64,000 nucleotides of DNA from Leuconostoc holzapfelii (GTDB taxonomy: Bacteria > Bacillota > Bacilli > Lactobacillales > Lactobacillaceae), in assembly GCF_012396485.1 (NCBI RefSeq), contig NZ_JAAXPO010000004.1, positions 124,001-188,000 on the forward strand. The letters run 5' to 3'. Within the stretch, counting starts at the first letter, position 1. Each line of letters opens with the position of its first letter. Below are positions 1 to 8,422 of the stretch, in pieces. The notes under the pieces are model-generated. The model was not told where the DNA came from. It saw nothing but the letters and a program-made list of their open reading frames with translations, and searched no databases. The position numbers and the translations under genes are program-made.

Positions 1-989
1 CCACTTGCCAACAGCCCTTTAAATAGGCCAGGGAACACGAGCACATTGTTGACCTGATTGGCCCACTGTGATGAGCCGGTTGCAACAATGGCTGCACCAG
101 CAGCCAAGGCTTCTTCCGGTAAGATTTCTGGCACTGGGTTGGCCAGAGCAAAGATAATGGGTTGATCCGCCATTTTTGCCACATGATTTGCGGTTAAGAC
201 GTGTGCATCGGACAAACCGATAAAGACGTCCTGGTTGGCAATCACGTCTGACAACGTTTGCCCATTAGCTTGCTGGATGTGTTGCGTTAATTCACGTTGG
301 TACGTGTTATATTGCGGATCATCTGCTCTCACCACCCCATGAATATCGACCAACGTCACTTGCGTCATCCCAGCTTCAATCAATAATTTGGCGGTAGCAA
401 CCCCCGCGGCACCAACGCCATTAATGACCACTTTCAACGCAGTCAATGGCTTGTGAACAACCTGCGCAGCATTGATCAAACCAGCCAATACCACGATGGC
501 TGTCCCCGTCTGATCATCATGATAGACCGGAATGTCCAGTTCTTGACTCAAGCGTCGTTCGATTTCAAAGACACGTGGGGCCGCAATATCTTCTAAATGA
601 ATCCCTGCAAATGACGGCGCCATGGCTTTGACGGTGTTAACAAAATCCGTCACGCTAATTTGGTTTAACGCCATTGGCAACGCGTTGACGTCAGCAAAAT
701 TTTTATAAATTAATGCTTTGCCTTCCACAATGGGTAGCCCGGCAGCTGGTCCAATATTGCCTAGTCCCAAAACTGCCGAACCATCGGTAATGACCGGAAT
801 GAGCTTACCACTCATGGTATAGGCATTTTTTTGCGACGCATCGTCAGCAATCAACTTCGCCAATCCCGCTACACCCGGCGTGTAGGCTTCACTTAATTCG
901 GAAGGTGTTGTAATATCAAATTTCGATTCAATGTCTAAGACACCGGTATGGGCCTCATGAATCGATAAAACTTCTGCCATATCTACCAT
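1..989 (-). CDS. citM: Malic enzyme, oxaloacetate-decarboxylating (partial, C-terminus outside window)
   Basis: NAD-dependent malic enzyme family. In citrate-fermenting lactic acid bacteria the citM member decarboxylates the oxaloacetate released by citrate lyase to pyruvate. About 329 codons are visible; the rest lies beyond the left edge (family usually about 380 aa). Reading from the ATG at 989, YTPGVA lies near residues 36-41, followed by EGKALIYKNF, the metal-binding YHDDQTGTA and the Rossmann loop VVINGVGAAG. An ATG at 980 is a second possible start, but AGAGG about 10 nt upstream favours 989. It is divergent from a CitI-like regulator, the arrangement known in Weissella paramesenteroides, so further cit genes are expected to the left. 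A plain malolactic or malate-degrading role cannot be excluded without them. Confidence 0.88.
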   Translation of the reverse strand, partial: MVDMAEVLSIHEAHTGVLDIESKFDITTPSELSEAYTPGVAGLAKLIADDASQKNAYTMSGKLIPVITDGSAVLGLGNIGPAAGLPIVEGKALIYKNFADVNALPMALNQISVTDFVNTVKAMAPSFAGIHLEDIAAPRVFEIERRLSQELDIPVYHDDQTGTAIVVLAGLINAAQVVHKPLTALKVVINGVGAAGVATAKLLIEAGMTQVTLVDIHGVVRADDPQYNTYQRELTQHIQQANGQTLSDVIANQDVFIGLSDAHVLTANHVAKMADQPIIFALANPVPEILPEEALAAGAAIVATGSSQWANQVNNVLVFPGLFKGLLAS

Positions 990-1050
990 AGCGAGCAAAC
1001 CTCTTTATTTTTTTGACTTGTGTACGTATGTACATTTATGAACAAACCCT

Positions 1051-1079
1051 ATTCTAGTAATTGCCGCCCGCAATGTCAA
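1051..1079 (-). promoter_or_regulatory. Promoter of the malic enzyme operon
   Basis: On the minus strand TTGACA (1074-1079), a 17-bp spacer and TAGAAT (1051-1056) form a near-consensus sigma-A promoter. Between it and the gene, 1021-1034 carries the dyad TGTAC-GTAT-GTACA, a possible operator or early transcript hairpin. Confidence 0.7.
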
Positions 1080-1220
1080 CGTTTTTTATAGTAATTTTTA
1101 AAATAAATATCTTTTTTTGTTATGTTTTTTAAATATTTAAAATGGTTTAATATTTTTGAATTTAATTTTTTAAAAACAATTGAAATTATTGCGCTGATTG
1201 TCTGAATTTTAAAATGCGAG
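1080..1220. promoter_or_regulatory. AT-rich citI-citM intergenic region, probable CitI operators
   Basis: Long A and T runs (very low GC compared with its surroundings) separate the divergent regulator and malic enzyme genes. In W. paramesenteroides CitI binds two AT-rich operators in the equivalent spacer and activates both directions on citrate. Exact operator boundaries cannot be fixed by eye here. TTGTCT and TAAAAT with 17-bp spacing just upstream of 1233 may be the citI promoter. Confidence 0.5.
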
Positions 1221-1247
1221 TAAAATAAAATCATGGAGGTATCCCAC

Positions 1248-2189
1248 ATGGTTGATCGCGAGCTCATTTCTCAGGTATCTGAAGATTACTATCTCAATAA
1301 GCTCCCTTTTGGAGAAATTGCTAAAAAATATGGCATCAGTCGCTACTTAGTCAATAAATATCTCAACGAAGCCGTTAAAACCGGCATTGTTAAAATTGAA
1401 ATTACGGCGAACTCACATCGTAATGCGCAACTTGAGCATATTTTACAAGACAAGTATCCACATACTAATTTCTACGTGGTCCAAGATGACATTAACAATA
1501 TCACCACGTATGAACACCTATCCAATTATGCCGCCGAATTGGTGGATGAATTACTGCACGATAATAACAAAGTCATTGGCTTAACGTGGGGTGAAACCAT
1601 TTATAGCATGATTGATTGTCTGAAAAGTACCCCGTTAGACCGGGTAAAATTCACCCAATTTCTTGGCGAAAATATGAAATACAATTCTACTGCCGGCTCT
1701 GTTCGGATGGTCGAACGTGCGGCAAAAAAGGTTTCAGGCGAATTTTTAACCCTGCCCGCACCGTTGTATATTTTAAATGACTTGGTGCGCCAAGGCTTGT
1801 ACGCCGAGCCGTCTTTGCAAAACACCCTGGCGGTGGCTAATAATATGGATGCACTGGTGACTGGGTTAGGCACAATTCGTTCTTTAGAGTCTATTCCCAT
1901 TTGGCAAAATAGCCTCAATGGTATTTTCCCAACAGTTAATTTCCGTGATATTGCTGGGGTGATTTACGGCCGCCCTTACGATATTCATGGCCACTTTTTA
2001 AATCAAGCCGATGATAAAATTGTTGGCTTGTCTGTGGCACAAATTATGCAAGTCCCTAAGCGAATTTGTTTGGTCCGTGGTAAATCAAAGTCGCGCCCGG
2101 TCATCGGGGCTTTACGTGGTCACTTGGTCACGGATATGGTTTTAACCGAAGCCATGGCATATCGTGTGCTTCACGAAATTGCACAATAA
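1248..2189 (+). CDS. citI: SorC/DeoR-family sugar-binding-type transcriptional regulator, CitI-like
   Basis: Transcriptional regulator of about 313 aa. The N-terminal winged helix-turn-helix (about residues 10-55) contains FGEIAKKYGISRYLVNKYL. The rest is a SorC-type effector domain with VIGLTWGETIYSM and GRPYDIHGHFLN segments. The start at 1248 is chosen because GGAGG lies 8 nt upstream; the ATG at 1233 overlaps that ribosome binding site. Its divergence from a malic enzyme gene matches CitI, the citrate-responsive activator of the Weissella cit operon; that role is inferred from context and family. It is followed by a strong terminator and a convergent acetoin/diacetyl reductase. Confidence 0.82.
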   Translation: MVDRELISQVSEDYYLNKLPFGEIAKKYGISRYLVNKYLNEAVKTGIVKIEITANSHRNAQLEHILQDKYPHTNFYVVQDDINNITTYEHLSNYAAELVDELLHDNNKVIGLTWGETIYSMIDCLKSTPLDRVKFTQFLGENMKYNSTAGSVRMVERAAKKVSGEFLTLPAPLYILNDLVRQGLYAEPSLQNTLAVANNMDALVTGLGTIRSLESIPIWQNSLNGIFPTVNFRDIAGVIYGRPYDIHGHFLNQADDKIVGLSVAQIMQVPKRICLVRGKSKSRPVIGALRGHLVTDMVLTEAMAYRVLHEIAQ

Positions 2190-2224
2190 AAAAACGCGAC
2201 CCTTTTCAGGTGCCGCGTTTTTTT
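2188..2224. terminator. Bidirectional terminator between citI and butA
   Basis: A7-CGCG, a loop region, then CGCG-T7 gives a hairpin with U-tracts on both strands between convergent genes. Confidence 0.8.
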
Positions 2225-2232
2225 ATTGTTTT

Positions 2233-3006
2233 TTAATGGAAGACCATCCCACCATCAACAATTAATGTTTGCCCAGTCACATAATTTGAGTCCTCACCCG
2301 CCAAGAAGCTCACCACATTGGCGACATCTTCTGGTTCACTCAAACGACCTAAAGCAATGCCTTCTGAGAATTGGGCCATGCCCCAATCATCATCTTGACC
2401 GGCATTTTGGCCAACTTCGTGTGCAATATCCCACATCATCGGTGTCTTAACAATCCCTGGTGCAAAAGCATTCACAGTAATGCCAAACGTTGCTAATTCT
2501 TTCGCTGTTGTTTGGGTAATGCCGCGAATCGCAAACTTCGTTGAACCATAAGCTGTCAAATTTGGGTTCCCTTGCACACCGGCTTGTGAGGTGGCGTTAA
2601 TGATTTTGCCACCATGCCCGAGTTCTTTGAAGGCTTCAGCGGCGGCTTGTGTTCCCCAAACCACACCGTTGACGTTAATGCCCCACGTCCAGTTCATATC
2701 TTCTTCTGTGACGGCCATAATCGGTGTTGTTGGTGCCACACCGGCATTGTTCACAATCACATTGAAGTCACCGAACTTAGCTTTTGCAGCCGCAACCGCC
2801 GCAAACACTTCATCACGCTTGGCCACGTCCGCTTGAATTGCGATGGCTTCACCACCGCGCGCTTGAATCGCATCGGCCACCTTTTGCACTTTATCCAAGT
2901 GACGACCCACCAAAGCTACTTTGAACCCATCTTTCACTAAACGTTCAGCAATGGCTTGCCCAATGCCTTGTCCTGCCCCTGTTACTAATGCTACTTTTGT
3001 CATCAT
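2233..3006 (-). CDS. butA: Acetoin/diacetyl reductase, (S)-acetoin-forming SDR (butanediol dehydrogenase)
   Basis: Short-chain dehydrogenase of about 257 aa. The N-terminal nucleotide-binding motif is TGAGQGIG, then NNAG, a catalytic serine region (INATSQAG) and YGSTK as the YxxxK pair. The C-terminal VDGGMVFH ending and the KTPMMW segment fit the ButA/BudC group, which reduces diacetyl to acetoin and acetoin to 2,3-butanediol with NADH. ATGs at 3006 and 3003 are both usable behind AAAGG. Being next to the citrate locus makes sense, because citrate-derived pyruvate is the usual source of diacetyl and acetoin in these bacteria. Substrate stereospecificity cannot be read from the sequence. Confidence 0.85.
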   Translation of the reverse strand: MMTKVALVTGAGQGIGQAIAERLVKDGFKVALVGRHLDKVQKVADAIQARGGEAIAIQADVAKRDEVFAAVAAAKAKFGDFNVIVNNAGVAPTTPIMAVTEEDMNWTWGINVNGVVWGTQAAAEAFKELGHGGKIINATSQAGVQGNPNLTAYGSTKFAIRGITQTTAKELATFGITVNAFAPGIVKTPMMWDIAHEVGQNAGQDDDWGMAQFSEGIALGRLSEPEDVANVVSFLAGEDSNYVTGQTLIVDGGMVFH

Positions 3007-3158
3007 GAGATGCCTTTCTTTTGATATCTTTTTCACAAGTTAATATACACCCTTTATGTGAATTTGTAAACAAAGATTATCACTTTTTTAAATCTTAATA
3101 CTTTCAAGCCCTGTAGTTACTGCTATAATGAATTCATGACAACATTTAGGAGAACGCG

Positions 3159-3842
3159 ATGTACTATATTGATGGCCAATTTTTCCAACTTGGATTGAAA
3201 CAAAAAATCAGTTTTTTCGCGATTTCACTGATCATTAATTCATTTGGTAATGGATTAAGTGTTGCAACCGCCATGGGTTCAGCACCTTGGACCGCCGGCG
3301 CTGCCAACTTGGCCCACTTAACCGGTTGGCAAATTGGGTTATTTCTCGCATTGTTTGCCACGGTCATTGCTTTTTTAAATATGTTACTGGCAATGAATTT
3401 TAATTGGCCGCGACTCCTTGGTAACGTGCTTTTTGGGTTATCTTTTAGTTTACTCGTTGGTGTTTTTTCTAACTTTTTTATTCAAATTGGCGTCCAAACA
3501 CTCCCTTGGTGGGCGCGCCTACCGTTAGACTTCTTTGCCATTTGGAATATTGGTGTGGCCATTTCGATCTACCAACGCGTCAACTGGATTTTGCACCCAT
3601 TAGATGACTTAACGAATATTTTACGTTTTGATTATTTTCACGGTAACGCATCTAAAGCGCAAATGAGCAATTTCATTGTCGCCATTGGCATTTCTGCCGT
3701 GGCGTTTCTCATCAGTCATCAAATTGTCGCACTTGGCTTAGGCACCCTTGTCTCTTTCTTCTTTCAAGGACGCAACATTGCTTGGGCGGATCGCCATTTA
3801 TTTAAACATTTAGTCCACGGTGATGTCCGTGGTGAACAATAA
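3159..3842 (+). CDS. YczE/YitT-like integral membrane protein
   Basis: 227-aa membrane protein with about five to six hydrophobic segments. An early conserved stretch (NSFGNGLSVATAMGSAPW) is typical of the YczE/YyaS group related to YitT. AGGAGAACGCG precedes the ATG. Function is unknown in this family; homologues have been linked to regulation of peptide synthetase activity and to unassigned transport. It stands alone, with a terminator directly after its stop. Confidence 0.65.
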   Translation: MYYIDGQFFQLGLKQKISFFAISLIINSFGNGLSVATAMGSAPWTAGAANLAHLTGWQIGLFLALFATVIAFLNMLLAMNFNWPRLLGNVLFGLSFSLLVGVFSNFFIQIGVQTLPWWARLPLDFFAIWNIGVAISIYQRVNWILHPLDDLTNILRFDYFHGNASKAQMSNFIVAIGISAVAFLISHQIVALGLGTLVSFFFQGRNIAWADRHLFKHLVHGDVRGEQ

Positions 3843-3872
3843 AAAGCAGACAGTCGCGACTGTCTGCTTTTT
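3842..3872. terminator. Terminator shared by the convergent membrane protein genes
   Basis: AAAAGCAGACAGTCGCGACTGTCTGC-type perfect stem (arms GCAGACAGTC / GACTGTCTGC) flanked by A and T runs. Confidence 0.85.
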
Positions 3873-3875
3873 ATC

Positions 3876-4361
3876 TTATCGATAACGATTACTATGACTG
3901 GATTTCGTCACCGAAAGCCAAAAGGCGAACAAAAAGCTCACAGCAATCGGCACCCACCATGTCCAAGCCAAAGTTTTCAAGCGCATATGATATAGCATCG
4001 GCAAGTTAGAAAATAACAAGTTCACACTAAACGGGCCGATTTGCCACCAACCAGAATACCCCATATCGTGCATCCGCCGCGTATTTAAAGCAAATGTTGG
4101 GATAATCACCATCGCCGACAAGAAAAATGAAATCATCACAACCAACATCGTAGCCATTTCCACGGCTTTGGTTTCCGTATGGATTGCGGCTTGTTTCCCA
4201 AAAAAAGCACCCAAACCAGCCACTGCGACAATCACAATGGCCATGGTCAGATACATCATCCCCCAAAACCAGACAACCCAATTAAATGCACTGCGGGAAC
4301 TCGTCCCTCGAAAATTTGTATATTGCTTAAAAAAATCAGCTAAGGCCCCCCCTGGCGTCAT
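3876..4361 (-). CDS. DUF805 family membrane protein
   Basis: About 161 aa. The N-terminal NFRGTSSRSAFNW segment corresponds to the family's N-F-x-G-R-x-S-R-x-x-F/Y-W signature, and TRRMHDMGYSGWW in the middle matches its R-R-L-H-D-x-G-x-S-G-W motif. About four hydrophobic segments. The internal ATG at 4361 is preferred because AGGGGG sits 7 nt upstream; the ATG at 4367 is too close to it. Function unknown; no linked pathway genes. Confidence 0.72.
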   Translation of the reverse strand: MTPGGALADFFKQYTNFRGTSSRSAFNWVVWFWGMMYLTMAIVIVAVAGLGAFFGKQAAIHTETKAVEMATMLVVMISFFLSAMVIIPTFALNTRRMHDMGYSGWWQIGPFSVNLLFSNLPMLYHMRLKTLAWTWWVPIAVSFLFAFWLSVTKSSHSNRYR

Positions 4362-4558
4362 CAACATGCCCCCTTCATTGGTTTGCTACAATTTTACCAT
4401 ATCAATCGGCATAATCCTCGTTTCATGCTTGCTGTTTTCTCACGGCACTCACACAATCTATGCACCGCATGATCGCGTGACGTTTATCATCTGCCAGATT
4501 AAATGTTAAAATAATAAGATACCCACTCGTTTGAAATTCAAAATAAAAGGCGGCCATT

Positions 4559-5293
4559 ATGACGACAATTCCTCTGGAAAAACCACGCATTACCATCACC
4601 AACGTAATTTGGAGTTTTGACCCTGACACCTTAGACATCAAGTTACTGCTCGTCAAACGCGCTGACACCCCGTTTCAAGAATTTTGGGCTTTACCCGAAA
4701 CTTGGTTGCGCGTTGACGAAAGTGCCCACGATGCCACGTTGCGCTTAGTCAAAGAAAAACTAGGCCTTGATTTACCCAATATTCATGCCGAGCAACTTGC
4801 AACCTTTACCGAGCCGAACCGCTCACCTGGCGAACGCGCGCTCTCATTAAGCTACATGACCTTTCTGCCCACGCAACCTGTCCTCCACCCCGGACCAGGT
4901 GCCTTGGATGCCCAATGGTTTACACTCAAAAAGCACAAATCGGGGCTTTTTCACTTTAATTACCAAGAGTTTTCCTTCCAAACACTCGTTGCTGACGACT
5001 ATATTACCCACCAAGATCCGGCTAAACGCCTCGCATTTGACCACAATTGGATTCTCACCGTTGCAACGCAGCGAATTGTTAATAAGTTAGACTATCAGCC
5101 GACAATTTTGCTTATTTTGGGCCCATCATTCACACTGAAGTTAGCGCGGCATGTGTTTGAAAGCTTTGGTAAAAAAGAACCAGATAATTCTAATTTTTTA
5201 CGGAACCACCAACAGCTGCTCCGACCACTTGGCTCAAGTAGTCAAAACAAACCGGGCCGACCCGCCAAAAAATATCAGTTGCTTCTTTCATAA
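4559..5293 (+). CDS. nrtR: NrtR-type Nudix-related transcriptional regulator of NAD metabolism
   Basis: 244-aa protein with an N-terminal Nudix-like fold (about residues 8-145) and a C-terminal winged-helix region that ends in a basic tail (NKPGRPAKKY). The Nudix box is degenerate: ETWLRVDESAHDATLRLVKE lacks the catalytic REXXEE pattern, as in NrtR repressors, which sense ADP-ribose or NAD derivatives rather than hydrolyse them. The gene immediately precedes a niacin-type transporter and nadC, and a 29-bp perfect inverted repeat lies between it and them. Function as repressor of this cluster is inferred from architecture and context. Confidence 0.78.
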   Translation: MTTIPLEKPRITITNVIWSFDPDTLDIKLLLVKRADTPFQEFWALPETWLRVDESAHDATLRLVKEKLGLDLPNIHAEQLATFTEPNRSPGERALSLSYMTFLPTQPVLHPGPGALDAQWFTLKKHKSGLFHFNYQEFSFQTLVADDYITHQDPAKRLAFDHNWILTVATQRIVNKLDYQPTILLILGPSFTLKLARHVFESFGKKEPDNSNFLRNHQQLLRPLGSSSQNKPGRPAKKYQLLLS

Positions 5294-5316
5294 CTCTGGT
5301 GTACAATTCTCCTTAA

Positions 5317-5345
5317 TTAATAAAAGTAAAAAATACTTTTATTAA
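5317..5345. promoter_or_regulatory. Putative NrtR operator
   Basis: Perfect inverted repeat: TTAATAAAAGTA, five A, TACTTTTATTAA. The centre reads GT-N7-AC, the core I recall for NrtR sites. It lies between nrtR and the niaP-like gene, 19 bp before the latter's ATG, so bound protein would block expression of the salvage operon. Confidence 0.7.
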
Positions 5346-5363
5346 ACGGAAGGAGATTTTGTC

Positions 5364-6545
5364 ATGGACAAATCTAAACGTCTGTTACTCATCGTCGGCA
5401 CCGCCTGGATGATTGACGCATTGGATGTCGCTTTATTGTCGTTTATGATGCCACTACTCAAGACCCAATGGTCGCTTAACGAAACCCAACTCGGCTTTGT
5501 TGGCGCAGTGACGTCGATTGGTATGATGATCGGCGCTTTGTTGTGCGGTAAATTTTCAGACCGCTTTGGCCGTAAGCGCGTACTCACTTGGACTTTGGTC
5601 CTCTTCTCGCTCAGTAACTTTGCCTTAGCCTTTGCCCCCAACATCACTTGGTTTATGCTAATTCGGTTCATCACAGGCATTGGTTTAGGGGGTGAATTGC
5701 CTGTAGCAGCAGCGCTCATTGCTGACCGAAATGTTGGACAACGTCGCTCAAAAATGTTGGTCCTAGCTGACAGCTTTTGGGCATACGGCTGGATTATTGC
5801 CTCGCTGCTAGCTTTTCTCGTCATTCCGCATTTTGGTTGGCGTGTTGCAGCCATATTGACAGCTTTCTTAGCGGCCTACGCCTTCGTCTTGCGGCAACAT
5901 CTCCCAGATGATAGCGCGAAAACACCAACCGTGACCCCGACTTTTAGCACGTTAATGTCACCAAATTATAAAAAGCGTTTTATGATGGTTAGCCTCATTT
6001 GGTTCATTGTCATGCTGACCTACTACGGCATTTTCTTATGGTTACCTAGTGTGTTGGTGCTACGCGGTTTCTCAATTGTCCATTCACTAGGCTATACGTT
6101 AGCCATGAGTATTGCGCAATTACCTGGCTACTACTTAGCTGCTTATCTCATCGCCAAAGTCAGCCTGAAAAAGCTGCTCACGGTTTATATTCTTGGCACC
6201 ATTGTGACCAGCCTTGTCTTTGGTTTAGCAAATCAAACCACTGTGATTCTTATCTCTGGGGCGGGCCTATCATTTTTTGATTTAGGCGCTTGGGGTATTT
6301 TAATTGCCATCACCCCCAGTTTATTCCCCCAAGCCATTCGTGGTACAGCCATGGGTGCTGCCCAGTCCGTTGGTCGGCTCGGTGCGACCATTGGTCCCTT
6401 TATGGTGGGATGGTTACTCGATTTGAAATTCGGCATCAGTGGTGTTTTTGGTCTTTTTGTTGGCCTACTCTTAATCGCCATTGTGGTGCTCATTATCGGT
6501 GTTCCCAACCCTGATTCAGGTGACGCTCATGCCATTGACCTATGA
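5364..6545 (+). CDS. niaP: MFS transporter, NiaP-like (niacin/aromatic acid uptake)
   Basis: 393-aa major facilitator with about 12 membrane segments. It starts DALDVALLSFMMP, has the loop 2-3 motif GKFSDRFGRKRV and the segment FITGIGLGGELPVAAAL, all typical of the aromatic acid:H+/NiaP group. GGAAGGAG precedes the start. NiaP homologues import nicotinate or nicotinamide in many Firmicutes lacking de novo NAD synthesis. Here it follows an NrtR regulator and its stop overlaps the start of nadC by 17 bp, so a pyridine carboxylate (nicotinate or quinolinate) is the likely substrate. Specificity is inferred. Confidence 0.72.
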   Translation: MDKSKRLLLIVGTAWMIDALDVALLSFMMPLLKTQWSLNETQLGFVGAVTSIGMMIGALLCGKFSDRFGRKRVLTWTLVLFSLSNFALAFAPNITWFMLIRFITGIGLGGELPVAAALIADRNVGQRRSKMLVLADSFWAYGWIIASLLAFLVIPHFGWRVAAILTAFLAAYAFVLRQHLPDDSAKTPTVTPTFSTLMSPNYKKRFMMVSLIWFIVMLTYYGIFLWLPSVLVLRGFSIVHSLGYTLAMSIAQLPGYYLAAYLIAKVSLKKLLTVYILGTIVTSLVFGLANQTTVILISGAGLSFFDLGAWGILIAITPSLFPQAIRGTAMGAAQSVGRLGATIGPFMVGWLLDLKFGISGVFGLFVGLLLIAIVVLIIGVPNPDSGDAHAIDL

Positions 6546-7377
6546 TATTGTTCGTGAGCAATTAGCCACCTTTCTAACAGAAGATGTCGGTACCGGTGAT
6601 CTCACCGACAGTATTTTGACGCCGCGCCGCGTTGTCGGCACGTTCACGGCAAAAACAGCTGGTGTTGTCGCTGGGATCGCGCTACCGGCATTCCTTTGCC
6701 GAATCCTTGAAACAGACGACTTGGTATACCAGCCAGCAGTCGCTGATGGTGAAATGGTTGCCGCTGGCACCACCCTTGCCACAATCACTGGTGACGTGGC
6801 GCACTTATTAAAAATTGAGCGCACGGCACTCAACTTAATGCAGCGCATGAGTGGGATTGCCACCGCAACGCAGCAAGCAGTGGCCGCACTGAACGACCCC
6901 ACAATTCAAATTTTAGATACACGTAAGACAGCACCCGGATTACGGCTATTTGATAAGTATGCCGTTCGTTGTGGCGGTGGGGTCAATCATCGCATGGGCC
7001 TTTTTGATCTGGCCATGCTCAAAGATAACCATCTGGCCACCATTACCGACCTGCCAGAAGCAGTTCAAATACTGAGAACTGCCATTGGCCCATCAAAACG
7101 TATTGAAGTCGAAGTCCGCACCTTAAACGAATTGCAAGCAGCGATTGCGGCCAACGTTGACATCATTATGTTTGATAACCAAACCCCTGAAACGGCGGCT
7201 TACTGGGCAACATTAACCCCAAGTAACATCCAGACAGAAGCTTCTGGCGGCATCACCTTATCCAACCTCCCTCAGTTTCGTGGGTCTAACGTGACTGCCA
7301 TTTCTCTGGGCTACCTCACAAATACTGTTGTCAACATGGACATCAGTTTTAATCTCATTCATTCAGCAGACAACTAG
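6529..7377 (+). CDS. nadC: Nicotinate-nucleotide pyrophosphorylase (quinolinate phosphoribosyltransferase)
   Basis: 282 aa, normal family length. Converts quinolinate and PRPP to nicotinate mononucleotide, CO2 and PPi. The signature stretch DTRKTAPGLRLFDKYAV is followed by RCGGGVNHRMGL and KDNH, with IEVEV and EASGGI later, i.e. the full substrate- and PRPP-binding set. The start at 6529 is used because AGGTGA lies upstream; it overlaps the transporter gene by 17 bp, implying coupled translation. No nadA or nadB lies in the window, so quinolinate would have to come from outside or from genes elsewhere. A ModD paralogue is less likely given the NrtR/NiaP context. Confidence 0.87.
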   Translation: MPLTYDIVREQLATFLTEDVGTGDLTDSILTPRRVVGTFTAKTAGVVAGIALPAFLCRILETDDLVYQPAVADGEMVAAGTTLATITGDVAHLLKIERTALNLMQRMSGIATATQQAVAALNDPTIQILDTRKTAPGLRLFDKYAVRCGGGVNHRMGLFDLAMLKDNHLATITDLPEAVQILRTAIGPSKRIEVEVRTLNELQAAIAANVDIIMFDNQTPETAAYWATLTPSNIQTEASGGITLSNLPQFRGSNVTAISLGYLTNTVVNMDISFNLIHSADN

Positions 7378-7387
7378 GGGCGTAAAA

Positions 7388-8422
7388 ATGAGCAATCAAG
7401 ATAAAATATTGGGCACCTTATACGGTCAAGCTATTGGGGATGCGATGGGAATGCCCAGTGAACTATGGCCAATTGAACGTATTCGCCAAACTTTTAAACA
7501 ACCCATTACCACTTTTCTCGATGGGCCACAGGATAATATCGTGGCACGTTATTATCAAGCAGGCGAATACACAGATGACACTGCGCAAGCTTTTGCCATT
7601 CTCGAGGCTTTAATTGCAACCGACTGGCAACCGGATCAACAAGTCATCGCCGACCACCTGCTAAACTGGGCCGACCGCGCCGATGCTTGGCAACGTAACA
7701 TTCTAGGCCCTAGTTCTAAAGCAGCGCTACGCTTAATTCAGGCTAAGCAATCTCCCGATACCGTGACCCAACAAGCGATCACGAACGGCTGTGGGATGCG
7801 AATTGCCCCCATTGGGGCCTGCTATACACCAAATGACTTAGACCAATTGGTGGCCATGGTGGCACAAATTACTCGAGTGACACATGCGAGTGACGTTGCC
7901 ATCAGCGGCGCAGCCATGATTGCTGGTGCCGTCACCGCGGCGATGGCGGATTATGCATGGGACGATATCATGCAATTTGCCATGCAAGCCAGCGCGCAAG
8001 GTAAATTATTGGGTGCGCCAACTTGGGCCGCCGACAATAATGCGCGTTTACAACTCGGTCTGCGCTTCGCCCGGCAATATGCCAATGATGACCAGCGCTT
8101 TAGTACAGCCATCTACACCATTATTGGCACCGGGACAATGGCTTCTGAGAGTATTCCAGCTGCCGTTGCCATCGCTTATTATGCCCAAGATGTTAAAAAA
8201 TGTGCCTACCTCTGTGCGAATTTGGGTGGTGATACAGATACGATTGGGGCGATGGCAACGGCCATTTGTGGCGCCAAATATGGTTACACCAGTATCCCAC
8301 CTGAATGGCCAGTCGTCATCGATGCACATAATTTTGAATATGATATTCATGCCCTTGCGGCACACATCGGCCACTTTCAGGCATCAACCAAACCATCACA
8401 AGGAGACGCAACAAAATCATGA
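7388..8422 (+). CDS. ADP-ribosylglycohydrolase (DraG/ARH) family protein
   Basis: 344 aa. N-terminal GTLYGQAIGDAMGMPSE, then YTDDTAQAFAI (the TDDT metal ligands near residue 60) and C-terminal GGDTDTIGAMA provide the binuclear magnesium site of DraG/ARH enzymes, which hydrolyse N- or O-glycosidic bonds to ADP-ribose or ribosides. Start chosen at the ATG behind AGGGGCG. It lies 10 bp after nadC and its stop overlaps the next permease start (ATGA). The trio of this protein, a nucleobase/nucleoside permease and a PfkB kinase resembles E. coli yegTUV. Role as a riboside hydrolase feeding ribose to the kinase and a base to nadC is inference. Confidence 0.82.
   Translation: MSNQDKILGTLYGQAIGDAMGMPSELWPIERIRQTFKQPITTFLDGPQDNIVARYYQAGEYTDDTAQAFAILEALIATDWQPDQQVIADHLLNWADRADAWQRNILGPSSKAALRLIQAKQSPDTVTQQAITNGCGMRIAPIGACYTPNDLDQLVAMVAQITRVTHASDVAISGAAMIAGAVTAAMADYAWDDIMQFAMQASAQGKLLGAPTWAADNNARLQLGLRFARQYANDDQRFSTAIYTIIGTGTMASESIPAAVAIAYYAQDVKKCAYLCANLGGDTDTIGAMATAICGAKYGYTSIPPEWPVVIDAHNFEYDIHALAAHIGHFQASTKPSQGDATKS

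Noticed and set aside
2226-2940. Several plus-strand open frames opposite butA
   Set aside because: They mirror a well-conserved SDR gene on the other strand and have no RBS or recognisable motif.
6529-7377. Annotation as ModD (molybdate-linked paralogue)
   Set aside because: All NadC substrate motifs are present and the neighbours are NAD-related.
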